Assembly (NCBI RefSeq): GCF_900155965.1
Contig: NZ_FTMG01000003.1
Coordinates: 124,001 to 188,000 of the forward strand
Source of the DNA: Mucilaginibacter lappiensis
Lineage (GTDB): Bacteria > Bacteroidota > Bacteroidia > Sphingobacteriales > Sphingobacteriaceae
Direction: 5' to 3'
Length of the DNA stretch: 64,000 nt
Below, in pieces: positions 43,842 through 52,792 of the stretch. Every line of letters begins with the position of its first letter. The stretch's first letter is position 1. The notes beneath the pieces are model-generated. The model had not been told where the DNA came from and made no database searches. It saw nothing but the letters and a program-made list of their open reading frames with translations. A program made the translations under genes and the position numbers.

Positions 43842-44687
43842 ATGAAAATTCAAAAATCACTTTGCGTATTAGTTGCTGGCTTATTAGGGGCACTTTCTGC
43901 CTGTAACGCCCAGGTAAAAACACCATATGGAGATAACGCAGCTGCGGGTAAATACTATGATATACGAGGCATAAAGTTATACACCGAAGTTTATGGCACA
44001 GGAAAGCCATTACTAATGATACATGGCAACGGAGGCAGCATGAGCAGTTTTGCTAAAAATGTGCCTTATTTTGCCGAAAAATATAAGGTGATTATGGTTG
44101 ACAGCAGAGCGCATGGCAAATCAACAGATGGTCGTGATTCTTTAAGCTTTGAAATGATGGCTGATGATTTTGCAGGTTTATTGGATGCCATGCACATCGA
44201 TTCGGCCTATGTTATTGGTTGGAGCGATGGCGGCATCAATGCGCTTGAACTGGCTATGCGCCATCCGGAAAAAGTGATAAAACTGGCGTCAACAGGCGCC
44301 AATTTATGGCCCGATTCTACAGGGATCATCCCCGCCTACTGGAAACTGGAGCAAAAGGATTACGAAGCAAAAAAAAACACGGTATTTAAAACAGCCAAAG
44401 AAAAAAACGACAGGAAGATATTTCTGCTTGATTGGTTTCAGCCCAATATCAAGCTTTCGGCTTTAAAAACCATCAAATGCCCTTCGTTGATTATCGGTGG
44501 CGATCATGATCTGATTCCTACGGAGCATACGGTACTTATTGCCCAAAACATCCCCAATGCTTATTTATGGATAGTACCCAACTCCGGCCACGGCACGTTG
44601 ATTGAGCATAAGGACGAATTCAACAAAAAAGTAGATGAGTTTTTTTCAACTCCGTTTATTAAACGGGACCCTTTAGTTTTTCACTAA
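43842..44687 (+). CDS. Exported alpha/beta hydrolase
   Basis: The 281-residue protein begins with a lipoprotein-like signal (LVAGLLGALSACNAQ). The alpha/beta hydrolase core is visible: LLMIHGNGGSMSSF (oxyanion loop), VIMVDSRAHGKS, VIGWSDGGINALEL (nucleophile elbow GWSDG) and the late GGDHDLIPTE and NSGHGTLIEH (acid and base). Substrate unknown. The stop codon overlaps the converging barrel protein gene by four bases. Confidence 0.9.
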   Translation: MKIQKSLCVLVAGLLGALSACNAQVKTPYGDNAAAGKYYDIRGIKLYTEVYGTGKPLLMIHGNGGSMSSFAKNVPYFAEKYKVIMVDSRAHGKSTDGRDSLSFEMMADDFAGLLDAMHIDSAYVIGWSDGGINALELAMRHPEKVIKLASTGANLWPDSTGIIPAYWKLEQKDYEAKKNTVFKTAKEKNDRKIFLLDWFQPNIKLSALKTIKCPSLIIGGDHDLIPTEHTVLIAQNIPNAYLWIVPNSGHGTLIEHKDEFNKKVDEFFSTPFIKRDPLVFH

Positions 44688-45472
44688 AATTTATAGGTAA
44701 GCGCCGCCAGTCCGGTTACCGATGTATAAAACGTGCCTCCGCTGTTGCTTTGTTTTTTTAGCGGAGCATAAAAGTTATAGGTCGACTCTACACTTACGCC
44801 GATGTGGTCAGTAAGCACAAAGATCAATCCTAAACGAGGCGCTACATAAAAGTTCTTACGTTCTGGTGTAACTACCGTACCAGATTGATCGTTATTGGGA
44901 TCTAAAATTACATAGGAGTAATCGGTAAAATACCCGCCGATATTAGCACCGCCATAAAACCTTGCTCCATCTGCCAGATTAACATTATAAACAATACTTG
45001 CGTAACCCGAAAACACCCTATAGTTAGTAAAAAGTGTAACAGCGCTTTGATCCTGGACGTCATTAGTTGTTTCACCATTCCCAGCTTCAATAGTTACATT
45101 ATTTGGATTGTAAGCATCCTTGGGTTGATAATTATGATAACCTACGTTAAGGCTTATGGTAAATTTATCCATAAAACGGGATACCCCTAAATTAAACGCG
45201 ACTGCCGGCTTGTAAATATCCTTAAAATAATTCTGCGGGGCGTCAATACCGGCGCCAAAGGTGATACCATACCCCGATTCAAAATTACCGCCGCTTCCAC
45301 CGCCGCCACCCCAGGTTAACGCTTCATGCGATCGGTGCTGGCCCATAGCCGTACCAAAAAAACAAGTAAACATTAAAATTAGAACCGTTTTTAAACAGCG
45401 GATGGCTCTAAACGGATAGCTATTGAATTGCATAAAGCCAGGGGTGCCAGGGTTAAATTGATTAAGGTTCAT
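44684..45472 (-). CDS. Outer-membrane beta-barrel protein, small
   Basis: The 262-residue product has a signal segment at about 28-45 (TVLILMFTCFFGTAMGQ) and then a series of amphipathic strands with aromatic girdles (FTISLNVGYHNYQPKD, VFSGYASIVYNVNL, ITPF-like end ALTYKF), typical of a small eight-stranded porin-like barrel. Another start at 45433 is as plausible. It converges with the hydrolase gene. Function unknown. Confidence 0.7.
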   Translation of the reverse strand: MNLNQFNPGTPGFMQFNSYPFRAIRCLKTVLILMFTCFFGTAMGQHRSHEALTWGGGGGSGGNFESGYGITFGAGIDAPQNYFKDIYKPAVAFNLGVSRFMDKFTISLNVGYHNYQPKDAYNPNNVTIEAGNGETTNDVQDQSAVTLFTNYRVFSGYASIVYNVNLADGARFYGGANIGGYFTDYSYVILDPNNDQSGTVVTPERKNFYVAPRLGLIFVLTDHIGVSVESTYNFYAPLKKQSNSGGTFYTSVTGLAALTYKF

Positions 45473-45542
45473 TTACAGTAAAAATATGAAAAAACCTTAA
45501 TTCATTACTAAAAGTGAAAATATTACCTCATTTAACCATGGC

Positions 45543-45577
45543 AACAAAAAATAAAGCCCGGTTTAAATGGACCGGGC
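45543..45577 (-). terminator. Intrinsic terminator, minus strand
   Basis: GCCCGGT/ACCGGGC stem at 45556-45577 is followed on the minus strand by TTTATTTTTTG. It closes the small membrane gene 45667-45891. Confidence 0.8.
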
Positions 45578-45666
45578 ATAAGGGTATCGGACAAAATAGG
45601 TTTATAATTGGCTCGTATTATATATTTCAAAACTATAGTTAAGCCGGCTTTTCTGTAAAATAGCGA

Positions 45667-45891
45667 TCAGGTGCCTGCTGGTACCTGTATATTAGTACCC
45701 CGTTCTTGCTTTTGATGGTACCAGATGCCTATGGTACAAATAATAACGGTTAATAATAAAAAGCCCTCTACATACAGGTGTGTCACAGAAATCTGCCTCA
45801 CCGGGAATATAAATAGTGATGAAACATCGGGAATGAGTAATCCCAGCAGTGGGAAACTCGAGAATATTCTAAAAATCGCTATTTCCTCCAT
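45667..45891 (-). CDS. Small two-helix membrane protein, paralogue of 47728-47958
   Basis: The 74 residues open MEEIAIFRIFSSFPLLGLLI and contain a second helix with VIICTIGIWYHQKQ. The copy at 47728 (MEKLIILRMFFCFPLFGLLL...ILICTVVIFYNKK) aligns over the length without gaps in the core. Conserved PD after the first helix, a central H, and the C-T pair in the second suggest function. Role unknown. Confidence 0.65.
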   Translation of the reverse strand: MEEIAIFRIFSSFPLLGLLIPDVSSLFIFPVRQISVTHLYVEGFLLLTVIICTIGIWYHQKQERGTNIQVPAGT

Positions 45892-46150
45892 AACTAACAA
45901 TTTGATACTCCTAATTTACACCTTTTAGGAATACGAAGCAAATTATTTTTCTTAAAAAGTAAAATAATATTTCAACAGGGTTAATTTTAATAGATTTTGT
46001 CGAAATATTTTAACTATTAACGAATAAAATTTACCAACATATGTCATATTTATCATTATTACCGGATATAACAATGCCACATATCCATTATTTGGAATAT
46101 AAATCACTCACATTAAAGTATCATCAGGAAAATGATATGAATGAATTAGC

Positions 46151-46432
46151 TTAAAAAGGCATAGCCCTTACTAATTCAAACAAATTATTGCGCACAGCCG
46201 GGTCATTATCTATAATTTGCTCCAGCTCCGTATCCGAGGAGACGTATACAATGATGAAATTACAGGCCTGGTTCCAGAAATTACCGCTCAACAACACTTT
46301 ACCCCTATTTTTAAGGTTTTCGTAATAGTTAATGCGTTCGTTAATACACGTATGCTGCTCGTTTAGAATTTCTTTCTCTTCAAAAAACAGCATTACATGG
46401 TGAGGTTCTTTATAAGCTGATGCATGTGTCAT
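46151..46432 (-). CDS. YCII-related domain protein
   Basis: The 93 residues have the YCII-like alpha/beta fold: HHVMLFFEEKEI, HTCINERINYYENLKNRGKV, LLSGNFW and FIIVYVSSDTELEQIIDNDP. This family includes small dimeric proteins with a ferredoxin-like fold, of varied role. It is third in an operon after the TetR and VOC genes, so it probably takes part in the same detoxification or catabolic step. Confidence 0.75.
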   Translation of the reverse strand: MTHASAYKEPHHVMLFFEEKEILNEQHTCINERINYYENLKNRGKVLLSGNFWNQACNFIIVYVSSDTELEQIIDNDPAVRNNLFELVRAMPF

Positions 46433-46475
46433 AAGATGAAATATTAAAAATTTTGATTTAACTTTCGATTAGTTG

Positions 46476-46844
46476 TTATACATGACAGGTAATTTCAGTC
46501 AACAGGTTTCCTGGGGCGTTAAAGTAAAAACCATAACTGCCACGCAGGCTACCAGGAGGATGTTCCATAGCGTAACCTCCGGCCAGTAACCGGTTATACA
46601 TATCCATTACCTTATCGCGGTTTTCGACAAAAAAACCGATATGGAATGCGTCAGGATAAGCAGAATTCCCCTTGCGGTTAAAGCTATTGGCCATTAATAC
46701 CAAAGTAAAACTATCGGAGCCTTGCAAAACTGCCAATAAGTTATCGCCTTTTATTTCTACACATTTAAAATTAAAGTACTGCTCAAAAAAAATGATGCTG
46801 GCGGCTACATCGGTTACAGGCAGATTAATATGGTTGAGTTTCAT
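46476..46844 (-). CDS. VOC/glyoxalase family protein
   Basis: The 122-residue protein holds one VOC unit: MKLNHINLPVTDVAASIIFF, EQYFNFKCVEIKG, DAFHIGFFVENRDKVMDMYN and GFYFNAPGNLLTEITCHV, with H5, H or E in the second strand and E near the end as metal ligands. A TetR-operator-like palindrome (46861-46880) lies 17 bp before the start, so it is probably controlled by the adjacent TetR. Confidence 0.88.
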   Translation of the reverse strand: MKLNHINLPVTDVAASIIFFEQYFNFKCVEIKGDNLLAVLQGSDSFTLVLMANSFNRKGNSAYPDAFHIGFFVENRDKVMDMYNRLLAGGYAMEHPPGSLRGSYGFYFNAPGNLLTEITCHV

Positions 46845-46860
46845 TTCTTATTTATATTAT

Positions 46861-46880
46861 AAGTGAATGTTCATTTATTT
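46861..46880. promoter_or_regulatory. TetR-operator-like palindrome before the VOC gene
   Basis: AAGTGAATGTTCATTTATTT, with core TGAATGTTCA, matches the site at 47503-47522 in 16 of 20 positions. Confidence 0.6.
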
Positions 46881-46895
46881 AAATTGACAAATTTT

Positions 46896-47486
46896 TTAAG
46901 GTTTAAGCGCTTTCAGGACCAGCTCCAATGTTTGCATCATTATCCCTTCGGTAAGTTCAAATTTATTATTTACGTAGCTGTTACCCTGGTGATGGTGTTT
47001 CATTAATTGGTATAAAGGAGCGAAAGCTATTGACCAGTAAACCTCAAATGGCAATGGCACCAATTGCTTCTTTTGAATACCTCTTTCCATAAATGGCCCC
47101 AATGCAGATCCAAAACTAACGGTGAGCATTTTGTTTACCTCTTCATAATAATGGGTATAGCGCATAATTTCAATAAATTCCATTTCGATTGGGAAATTAA
47201 TGAAATACTTCATCCGGTTTACCCATTGCACTTTAAGGCCTTCAGCAAAATCCATTTCCGGCGAAAAGTCTTCGAAACTATACTCCAGCATTTTAGAGGC
47301 TACGCCGATACACAATCGGGTAATCAGATCATCTTTGTCTTTGTAATATATATATATAGTAGCCGGCGATACGGTCGCCGCCTTTGCCAATTTATTTATA
47401 CTAAACCCGTCAAGGCCATCAGTAACTATCATTTCAATGGCTTTTTGGCGTATCAGTAACTCCTTATTTTCGTCGCGTGGTCTCAT
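46896..47486 (-). CDS. TetR-family transcriptional repressor
   Basis: The 196-residue protein has the TetR helix-turn-helix (IRQKAIEMIVTDGLDGFSIN, KLAKAATVSPATIYIYYKDK, DDLITRLCIG) and a large helical ligand domain. A palindrome TGAACGTTCA lies directly upstream (47506-47515) and a kin site precedes the VOC gene, so it probably represses itself and its operon and is relieved by a small molecule. It starts the VOC/YCII operon. Confidence 0.92.
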   Translation of the reverse strand: MRPRDENKELLIRQKAIEMIVTDGLDGFSINKLAKAATVSPATIYIYYKDKDDLITRLCIGVASKMLEYSFEDFSPEMDFAEGLKVQWVNRMKYFINFPIEMEFIEIMRYTHYYEEVNKMLTVSFGSALGPFMERGIQKKQLVPLPFEVYWSIAFAPLYQLMKHHHQGNSYVNNKFELTEGIMMQTLELVLKALKP

Positions 47487-47502
47487 ATATCAATGTAAAT
47501 AT

Positions 47503-47522
47503 AAGTGAACGTTCATTCATTT
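47503..47522. promoter_or_regulatory. TetR-operator-like palindrome upstream of tetR
   Basis: AAGTGAACGTTCATTCATTT contains the perfect palindrome TGAACGTTCA. It lies 17 bp before the start codon. Confidence 0.65.
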
Positions 47523-47727
47523 AAAAATTTATTTTCAATTTATTATCTTCCATGCTCCAATAAACAAATACCTAGGCTTCGATTTATCTTTCCAGACTAC
47601 CGAAAATTACTTTTTTAAAACAAAACTTTTTCGCTCTTCAACTGTAGTACGAATAAGTTTGTTTTTTTATTTAAATAATAATAAAATAATGCCTATCTTA
47701 GTATTATCATACTAAATGTTAATAATT

Positions 47728-47958
47728 ATGGAAAAATTAATAATATTGAGAATGTTCTTTTGTTTTCCACTCTTTGGATTACTTCTGCCAGATGCCGGTA
47801 TTTTAATCTCCAACAGCCCGGGTCATATCCCACTAATTCATTTCGTTATTGAATCATCTGCCATTTTTTGCATCCTGATTTGCACTGTCGTCATTTTCTA
47901 TAATAAAAAACGGGACAAAAATCATACAGACGAAACAAACGAAGCATCCTATTTTTAA
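47728..47958 (+). CDS. Small two-helix membrane protein, paralogue of 45667-45891
   Basis: The 76 residues start MEKLIILRMFFCFPLFGLLL and have a second helix (AIFCILICTVVIFYNKKRD). The aligned positions with the paralogue include PD after helix one, H and E in the middle, and ICT in helix two. It lies divergent from tetR; no role is known. The ATG at 47716 would add four residues, but the paralogue supports 47728. Confidence 0.65.
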   Translation: MEKLIILRMFFCFPLFGLLLPDAGILISNSPGHIPLIHFVIESSAIFCILICTVVIFYNKKRDKNHTDETNEASYF

Positions 47959-48163
47959 TAATTTACTATTTCGCCCTTATAAGTTAATATTTACTAAAAC
48001 ACATTATTAAAAAAATTAATTATGGGGTTTTTATACCCCAAGTTTCGTTTTACCGATATAGTAAATCATTATTTAAAGTATATTTAGGGTGCTTTTATTT
48101 TCGGTATGGCCTTTGTTACATTTTGTATTGGTTTTACTGAAACTTGCAAACCAGTATTCATAA

Positions 48164-50395
48164 ATGAAAAAATTCTTACTCCTTTTCCTATTTCCTTTAA
48201 GCGCATTTGCCCAAACTGCAAGTACTTATATACAAAATGGAAATGCCAGGGCTAATGCAAAAGATTACAACGCCGCTGTACAGGAATTTACCAAAGCCAT
48301 ACAGCTTAGCGAAAATAACAGTGACGCTTATTTTTATCGTGCAAATGCTTATGGCAACCTCAAAAATTATGAAGCTGCGATTGCCGATTATGCAAAAACC
48401 ATCAATCTAAGACCAAATTTCTCAACAGCATATTATTATAAGGCCAATTCCGAAAGTAGTATTGGCGATTACCACAATGCTATTGATGATTTTAATAAAG
48501 CTATTTCCCTTGATCCACAAAACGCGAAAATGTACCAGTATCGCGGTAGTGCCAAATCAAATCTGCAGGATTATACCGGAGCCATTGCCGATTTCTCTTT
48601 TGCTTTAAAACTTAGCCCGGGAAACGCCGAGTTATATGAATACAGAGGCTTGGCCAAAAACAACAAAGGCGATTTTACAGGTGCTATTGACGATTATAAT
48701 ACAGCCATAAAACTAAACCCTCAAAAAGGCGACTTATTTAGATACCGGGCAGATGCCAAAGCAAGCAACAATGACTATAACGGGGCCATAGCCGACTATA
48801 GCACTGCATTAACCTTTAACCCTCAAAATGCCGAAGCGTACCTTTACCGGGCTAACGCCAAAGGCAATCTGGGTGATTATAAGAGTGCAGTTGATGATTA
48901 TAAAAAAGCGGCAGCCATTAATCCCAGTCTCAAAAACTTGTTCTTTTACCTGGCCAATGCCGAAAATAAGATAGGCGATAGCAAAGGAGCGCTTGATTAT
49001 TTTAATAAAGCCATTAGTCAGTATCCCAACAGGGCCGATGTATATTTATACCGGGGACTGGTAAAAAGCAACCTGAAAGATTATAACGGTGCTATGGAGG
49101 ATCTGAATCATTCCATAGCGCTTAATCCTAAAAACGCGGACGCTTATCAAAACCGCTCCTTAGTTAAACTGGAACTCAACGATGGTGAAGGAGCCAAATC
49201 AGATGCCGATAGCGCAATTATATTAAACCCCAAAAGCTTAAAGGCATATATAAGCCGTAGCAAGGCAAAAATGGACTTAAAGGACACCGCTGGTGTAATA
49301 GCCGATCTTACCCAGGCCATCAATATCAACAATAAAAGCGATGAGGCCTATTTGGTTCGTGGTGATGCCTATCGTAACCTGGGCAACAGACAGGCGGCTA
49401 TTCGTGATTATACCACAGCCATTCAGGTAAACCCCAATTATACGTATGCCTATTTAAACCGTGGTATCGAAAAGGATAAGACAAATGATCAGGCCGGTGC
49501 TGTAAAAGACTTTGAAAAGCTTTTATCGCTTTCTCCCCAGCGCCAGGATGTTTATACACGCTTAGGCAGAGTGACCGATTTTTATAAATACACCACCAAT
49601 GGTGTATCGCTGTTTACAGCCGCCATTAACTTAAACCCGGCAAACTCCAACTTTTACCTTTTCAGAGGAGAAGCAAAAGCAGCTGCAGGAGATATACAGG
49701 GCGCTATGGCCGATTATGATGCAGGTATCGCCAAAAACCCTAAAAACATTTCAATATTGTTAAAACGTGGTCTTAATCGTGCCGATTTTCAGGATAATAC
49801 CGGCGCGTTGGCCGACTTTAGTGCAGCGATAAAAATTGATTCAACTTCTGATTCATCAGCTGTGGTATATCAAAACCGTGGACACATACAGGCCAGGTTA
49901 AAAAACTATAAGGCAGCCCTGGCCGATCTGAATAAAGCGGTATCTATTTATTCAAATGACGAAACCTTCCTGTTCCGGGGTGATGTTAAATTAGCCTTAA
50001 AAGATTATGCAGGAGCTGTGGACGATTTTCATAATGCTACCTATATTAATTCCAGAAATGCCAAAGCCTACGCGCATAGCAGCATTGCCAAAAATAAATT
50101 AGGGGATGACCAGGGTTCAACCGACGATTTTGACAATGCCTTAAAATTTGGTGATGGCGCATATGTTTATACAGATCTGGCCGAGCTAAAACTCAGCATC
50201 AACGATGCAGCAGGTGCGCTCGGCGACTGCGTTACAGCCATCACCCTAAATTCTAAATATGCAGGGGCCTATTTACAAATGGGGCTTACAAAAATCGCAC
50301 TCAACCAAAAACCAGAAGCCTGTACCGATTTTAATAAAGCCGTTGAGCTCGGTTTAAAAAAGGCCGCGGTAATAGCCAACCGTTACTGCCGGTAA
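48164..50395 (+). CDS. Large TPR-repeat protein, exported
   Basis: The 743-residue protein has signal peptide MKKFLLLFLFPLSAFAQ and about 20 TPR units of 34 residues, such as YNAAVQEFTKAIQLSENNSD and YFYRANAYGNLKNYEAAIAD, almost end to end. No catalytic domain is seen. TPR arrays form a superhelical scaffold for protein contacts, here probably in the periplasm or outer membrane. The repeats are internally very similar, suggesting recent duplication within the gene. Confidence 0.92.
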   Translation: MKKFLLLFLFPLSAFAQTASTYIQNGNARANAKDYNAAVQEFTKAIQLSENNSDAYFYRANAYGNLKNYEAAIADYAKTINLRPNFSTAYYYKANSESSIGDYHNAIDDFNKAISLDPQNAKMYQYRGSAKSNLQDYTGAIADFSFALKLSPGNAELYEYRGLAKNNKGDFTGAIDDYNTAIKLNPQKGDLFRYRADAKASNNDYNGAIADYSTALTFNPQNAEAYLYRANAKGNLGDYKSAVDDYKKAAAINPSLKNLFFYLANAENKIGDSKGALDYFNKAISQYPNRADVYLYRGLVKSNLKDYNGAMEDLNHSIALNPKNADAYQNRSLVKLELNDGEGAKSDADSAIILNPKSLKAYISRSKAKMDLKDTAGVIADLTQAININNKSDEAYLVRGDAYRNLGNRQAAIRDYTTAIQVNPNYTYAYLNRGIEKDKTNDQAGAVKDFEKLLSLSPQRQDVYTRLGRVTDFYKYTTNGVSLFTAAINLNPANSNFYLFRGEAKAAAGDIQGAMADYDAGIAKNPKNISILLKRGLNRADFQDNTGALADFSAAIKIDSTSDSSAVVYQNRGHIQARLKNYKAALADLNKAVSIYSNDETFLFRGDVKLALKDYAGAVDDFHNATYINSRNAKAYAHSSIAKNKLGDDQGSTDDFDNALKFGDGAYVYTDLAELKLSINDAAGALGDCVTAITLNSKYAGAYLQMGLTKIALNQKPEACTDFNKAVELGLKKAAVIANRYCR

Positions 50396-50409
50396 AATTT
50401 AAAAAATAC

Positions 50410-50442
50410 AAAAAGGCCATCCTGTTGCAGAATGGCCTTTTT
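50410..50442. terminator. Bidirectional intrinsic terminator
   Basis: AAAAAGGCCAT (50410-50420) pairs perfectly with ATGGCCTTTTT (50432-50442). It separates the convergent TPR and XRE genes. Confidence 0.9.
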
Positions 50443-50465
50443 ATATCATTTTTTTCCATGTCGAA

Positions 50466-50825
50466 TTATCCGGCTTTTTTTTCCAGATGCAATTGCTCGC
50501 GCAGTTCTTTCATCTCCATTTCGTAAGCACGCATACGGGCATGTAAAATATCAACTTCTGTACGCATCATCTGGATCTCGGTAATCAGTTTAGCCGATTC
50601 GGGTTTGTCTATTTTTTTTTCACCGGTACCCAAAATAAGCCATTCTGGTGAATATTTAAGTTGAAAACAAAGCTTACGGATCAAATAATAGCTGATATCC
50701 TGTTTCTGATTGATCACTTTACTAATAAAACCCTGATCAACCCCTATTGCACCTGCAAGCCCCAGTTGCCCGCCATGCTCCTTTACAATTACCTTTAACC
50801 GTTTTATTATTGCTTCGTCAGACAT
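50466..50825 (-). CDS. XRE-like DNA-binding protein with C-terminal coiled coil
   Basis: The 119-residue protein has a helix-turn-helix (GGQLGLAGAIGVDQGFISKV, INQKQDISYYLIRKLCFQL), then SPEWLILGTGE and a C-terminal coiled coil (EIQMMRTEVDILHARMRAYE). It resembles cI-type regulators of Sphingobacteriaceae prophages. It begins a run of phage-type and small genes. The start 50825 (MSDEAI) is preferred over 50837. Confidence 0.8.
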   Translation of the reverse strand: MSDEAIIKRLKVIVKEHGGQLGLAGAIGVDQGFISKVINQKQDISYYLIRKLCFQLKYSPEWLILGTGEKKIDKPESAKLITEIQMMRTEVDILHARMRAYEMEMKELREQLHLEKKAG

Positions 50826-50919
50826 ATACGACTGCAATAATAAACAATTTGTTCATTTGGCAAATATTTATTTACTTTTTGCGACTGCTGCTTAAATCAA
50901 TACATAACAGAATTGTAAA

Positions 50920-51234
50920 TCAACACCTTCCCTCTACCCTTTTTAATAATTCATTAAGCTGGCTATTATAAACCTGCATGTTGATCAGGCCGCAATTATA
51001 GTCGGTAGTAATTTTTTTAAGCTGGGCATTTATTTCACTTTTAGCAGTATTTTGAACCAATGCTTCATTTAACCGGTGAAGCTTTTGCCCTAAACTTTGC
51101 ATAAGCAATAATGGCTGAACATCATTCGTTTGCTTTAAAAGCATTTTTTGCTTACGGCGCTGTTGTTTATCAAATCTTAAAATCAAATAAACTATTACCG
51201 AACCTATGATCAGAAAAAAATAAAAGAAGCTCAT
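50920..51234 (-). CDS. Small membrane protein, paralogue-like to 55141-55497
   Basis: The 104 residues have one N-terminal helix (FYFFLIIGSVIVYLILRF), a KQQ stretch, NDVQ and two later helices (SQLNELLKRV). The plan matches the protein at 55141 (FNKQQ, NDVQ, LDYLLETL). No function is known. The pair lies on either side of the phage-like regulators. Confidence 0.6.
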   Translation of the reverse strand: MSFFYFFLIIGSVIVYLILRFDKQQRRKQKMLLKQTNDVQPLLLMQSLGQKLHRLNEALVQNTAKSEINAQLKKITTDYNCGLINMQVYNSQLNELLKRVEGRC

Positions 51235-51457
51235 TACATTTAATACATGATAAATAATATGTTATTACGACATTTTTAATGAATAGGTTACTTATGGCTC
51301 TTAAATATTAGCATATACAAAATTTCATGGTATAAATTATATACCCAGCAATTGAAGAATTATGGGCTGCGCTTTTTAATTCCCGTTTAAAAAGCGGTAC
51401 TTTGTAGTGGATAATGGCTGCAGACAGAATATAACACAGCCCCAAGCACATCATATC

Positions 51458-51796
51458 ATGAAACCAGGAGACAAGGTAATTTGCATAAATGACAGGATTG
51501 ATCCTGAAAAAAGCGAAGAGATAAGAAGGGATTTTGAGATCTGGATAACCAAGGATAAGGAATATACCATCCGCGAAATATTGGATAATAATGGCATAGT
51601 AACCGGTGTACTATTGGAGGAGGTACACAATTTCCCCAAATTTTTCAAATTGATTAATCGTTTCCAGGAACCTGCTTTTGCCCAGTGGCGTTTCCGTAAA
51701 TTAAACTATGCAAGCCAACCTGCCGAGGCGATTAGTGAAGTGGAGGAATTGGTAGAGGCAGAACAGGAAGAAAAACAGCAGGTTAGAGTGAAGTAA
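51458..51796 (+). CDS. Small conserved protein found near prophage genes
   Basis: The 112 residues start MKPGDKVICINDRIDPEKSE and end with a Glu-rich tail (EVEELVEAEQEEKQQ). KPGDKVICIND, YTIREILDNNGIVTGVLLEE suggest a small SH3-like beta barrel. I recall such proteins from Bacteroidota prophage-like zones, unnamed. The start at 51458 is preferred over 51407. Confidence 0.6.
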   Translation: MKPGDKVICINDRIDPEKSEEIRRDFEIWITKDKEYTIREILDNNGIVTGVLLEEVHNFPKFFKLINRFQEPAFAQWRFRKLNYASQPAEAISEVEELVEAEQEEKQQVRVK

Positions 51797-51850
51797 AAGG
51801 CCCTTTCCGGATTAATTATACTATTAAGCGTAATTCATATCTTTTTAAGC

Positions 51851-51897
51851 CAAAAGCACCAAGGGCAGAGATATTATCCCTGCCCTTGATGCTTTTG
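51851..51897. terminator. Bidirectional terminator-like hairpin
   Basis: CAAAAGC and AAGGGCAG (51851-51868) face CTGCCCTT and GCTTTTG (51880-51897). It separates converging small genes. Confidence 0.75.
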
Positions 51898-51948
51898 CTA
51901 ATTATGAATAAAATTCCATTTAGCATACTAAAATGCGAAAAAATAAAC

Positions 51949-52362
51949 CTAATCATAAATGCGGGCAGCTTCGGTTTCAACAAGTTGGGTTAGTATAGTT
52001 TTTAAAACGCACTCCCGGGCCCATTGCTGTTCAATAATAGCAGCATCATCCTGGTACCATTTCAATGGCGCATTTATTTCGATACGTGCCTTGTAAACAA
52101 AGTTTTTGGTTGGATGCATCTTGTTACCCTCATAACTGTTCAGGCCGTCTGCCTTTATTATTTTAGCAAATTCACGTGCCTTAATATCAACCTGCAGGCA
52201 TTCGTCCAGTGAGTTTTTGTAATCCTGTTTATCTTCCAGCCATAAGGTAAGCGTATCATCGTTCAGGTCGTGGTCAGCAATGGCAATCCGGCTGTAATCA
52301 TAATCTACAGATATGATGAGCCACCATAACTGATCCTTTAATTTTTGTGCAATTTTTATCAT
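51949..52362 (-). CDS. Hypothetical protein, phage-zone
   Basis: The 137-residue product has an amphipathic N-terminal helix and an alpha/beta pattern (WWLIISVDYDYSRIAIADHD, DTLTLWLEDKQDYKNSLDEC). It is preceded by a 61-residue ORF on the same strand by 47 bp. No family is recognised. Position suggests an accessory phage or element gene. Confidence 0.55.
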   Translation of the reverse strand: MIKIAQKLKDQLWWLIISVDYDYSRIAIADHDLNDDTLTLWLEDKQDYKNSLDECLQVDIKAREFAKIIKADGLNSYEGNKMHPTKNFVYKARIEINAPLKWYQDDAAIIEQQWARECVLKTILTQLVETEAARIYD

Positions 52363-52408
52363 GGTATTGTTGTTAAGGTTATTGAATAAAGTTTTTGTTG
52401 GTGGAGAG

Positions 52409-52594
52409 TTATCTGAAAGTTGGGGTCCATCCGGGTAGGTATTTTTGTATAGCAGCTATCTCTTTACTATACTTTGTACATGTTTCTACATATGCATAGT
52501 ATCGTATAAGCTGTTCATGATTGGGATGGTGGAGATTGGAATGTTGTTGGTTGAGGTCGTCTTGCCCTTGAATGGCGGAGTAGGCTATATACAT
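52409..52594 (-). CDS. Small hypothetical protein, phage-zone
   Basis: The 61 residues (MYIAYSAIQGQDDLNQQHSN, HPNHEQLIRYYAYVETCTKY, SKEIAAIQKYLPGWTPTFR) form mainly helices. The gene reads in the same direction as the next one, and they share a divergent promoter region with the S24 repressor. Role unknown; modest call because of length. Confidence 0.45.
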   Translation of the reverse strand: MYIAYSAIQGQDDLNQQHSNLHHPNHEQLIRYYAYVETCTKYSKEIAAIQKYLPGWTPTFR

Positions 52595-52687
52595 GGTAAA
52601 ATTTGTTTACGGTTTTGGGTATTCTTGAAAGTTGATTTCAGTCGCTACAATTTTCTGTAATAAACATTCTTTAATTTCTGTATTAAA

Positions 52688-52695
52688 TATATTTG
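52688..52695 (+). promoter_or_regulatory. Predicted -7 element of the S24 repressor gene
   Basis: TATATTTG fits TAnnTTTG and lies 98 bp upstream of the repressor start, in the divergent gap. Confidence 0.4.
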
Positions 52696-52745
52696 TTATT
52701 ACAAATAATTGTAGTACTTTAGCAGGATTAACAAAACAAATATAC

Positions 52746-52780
52746 AGAATAATCTTTATAAAATTAAAGAATAATCTTTA
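52746..52780. promoter_or_regulatory. Direct repeats between promoter and S24 repressor start
   Basis: AGAATAATCTTTA occurs at 52746-52758 and again at 52768-52780, 22 bp apart (two helical turns). It suits a repressor operator for self-control. Confidence 0.5.
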
Positions 52781-52792
52781 AAAGTTATCAAC

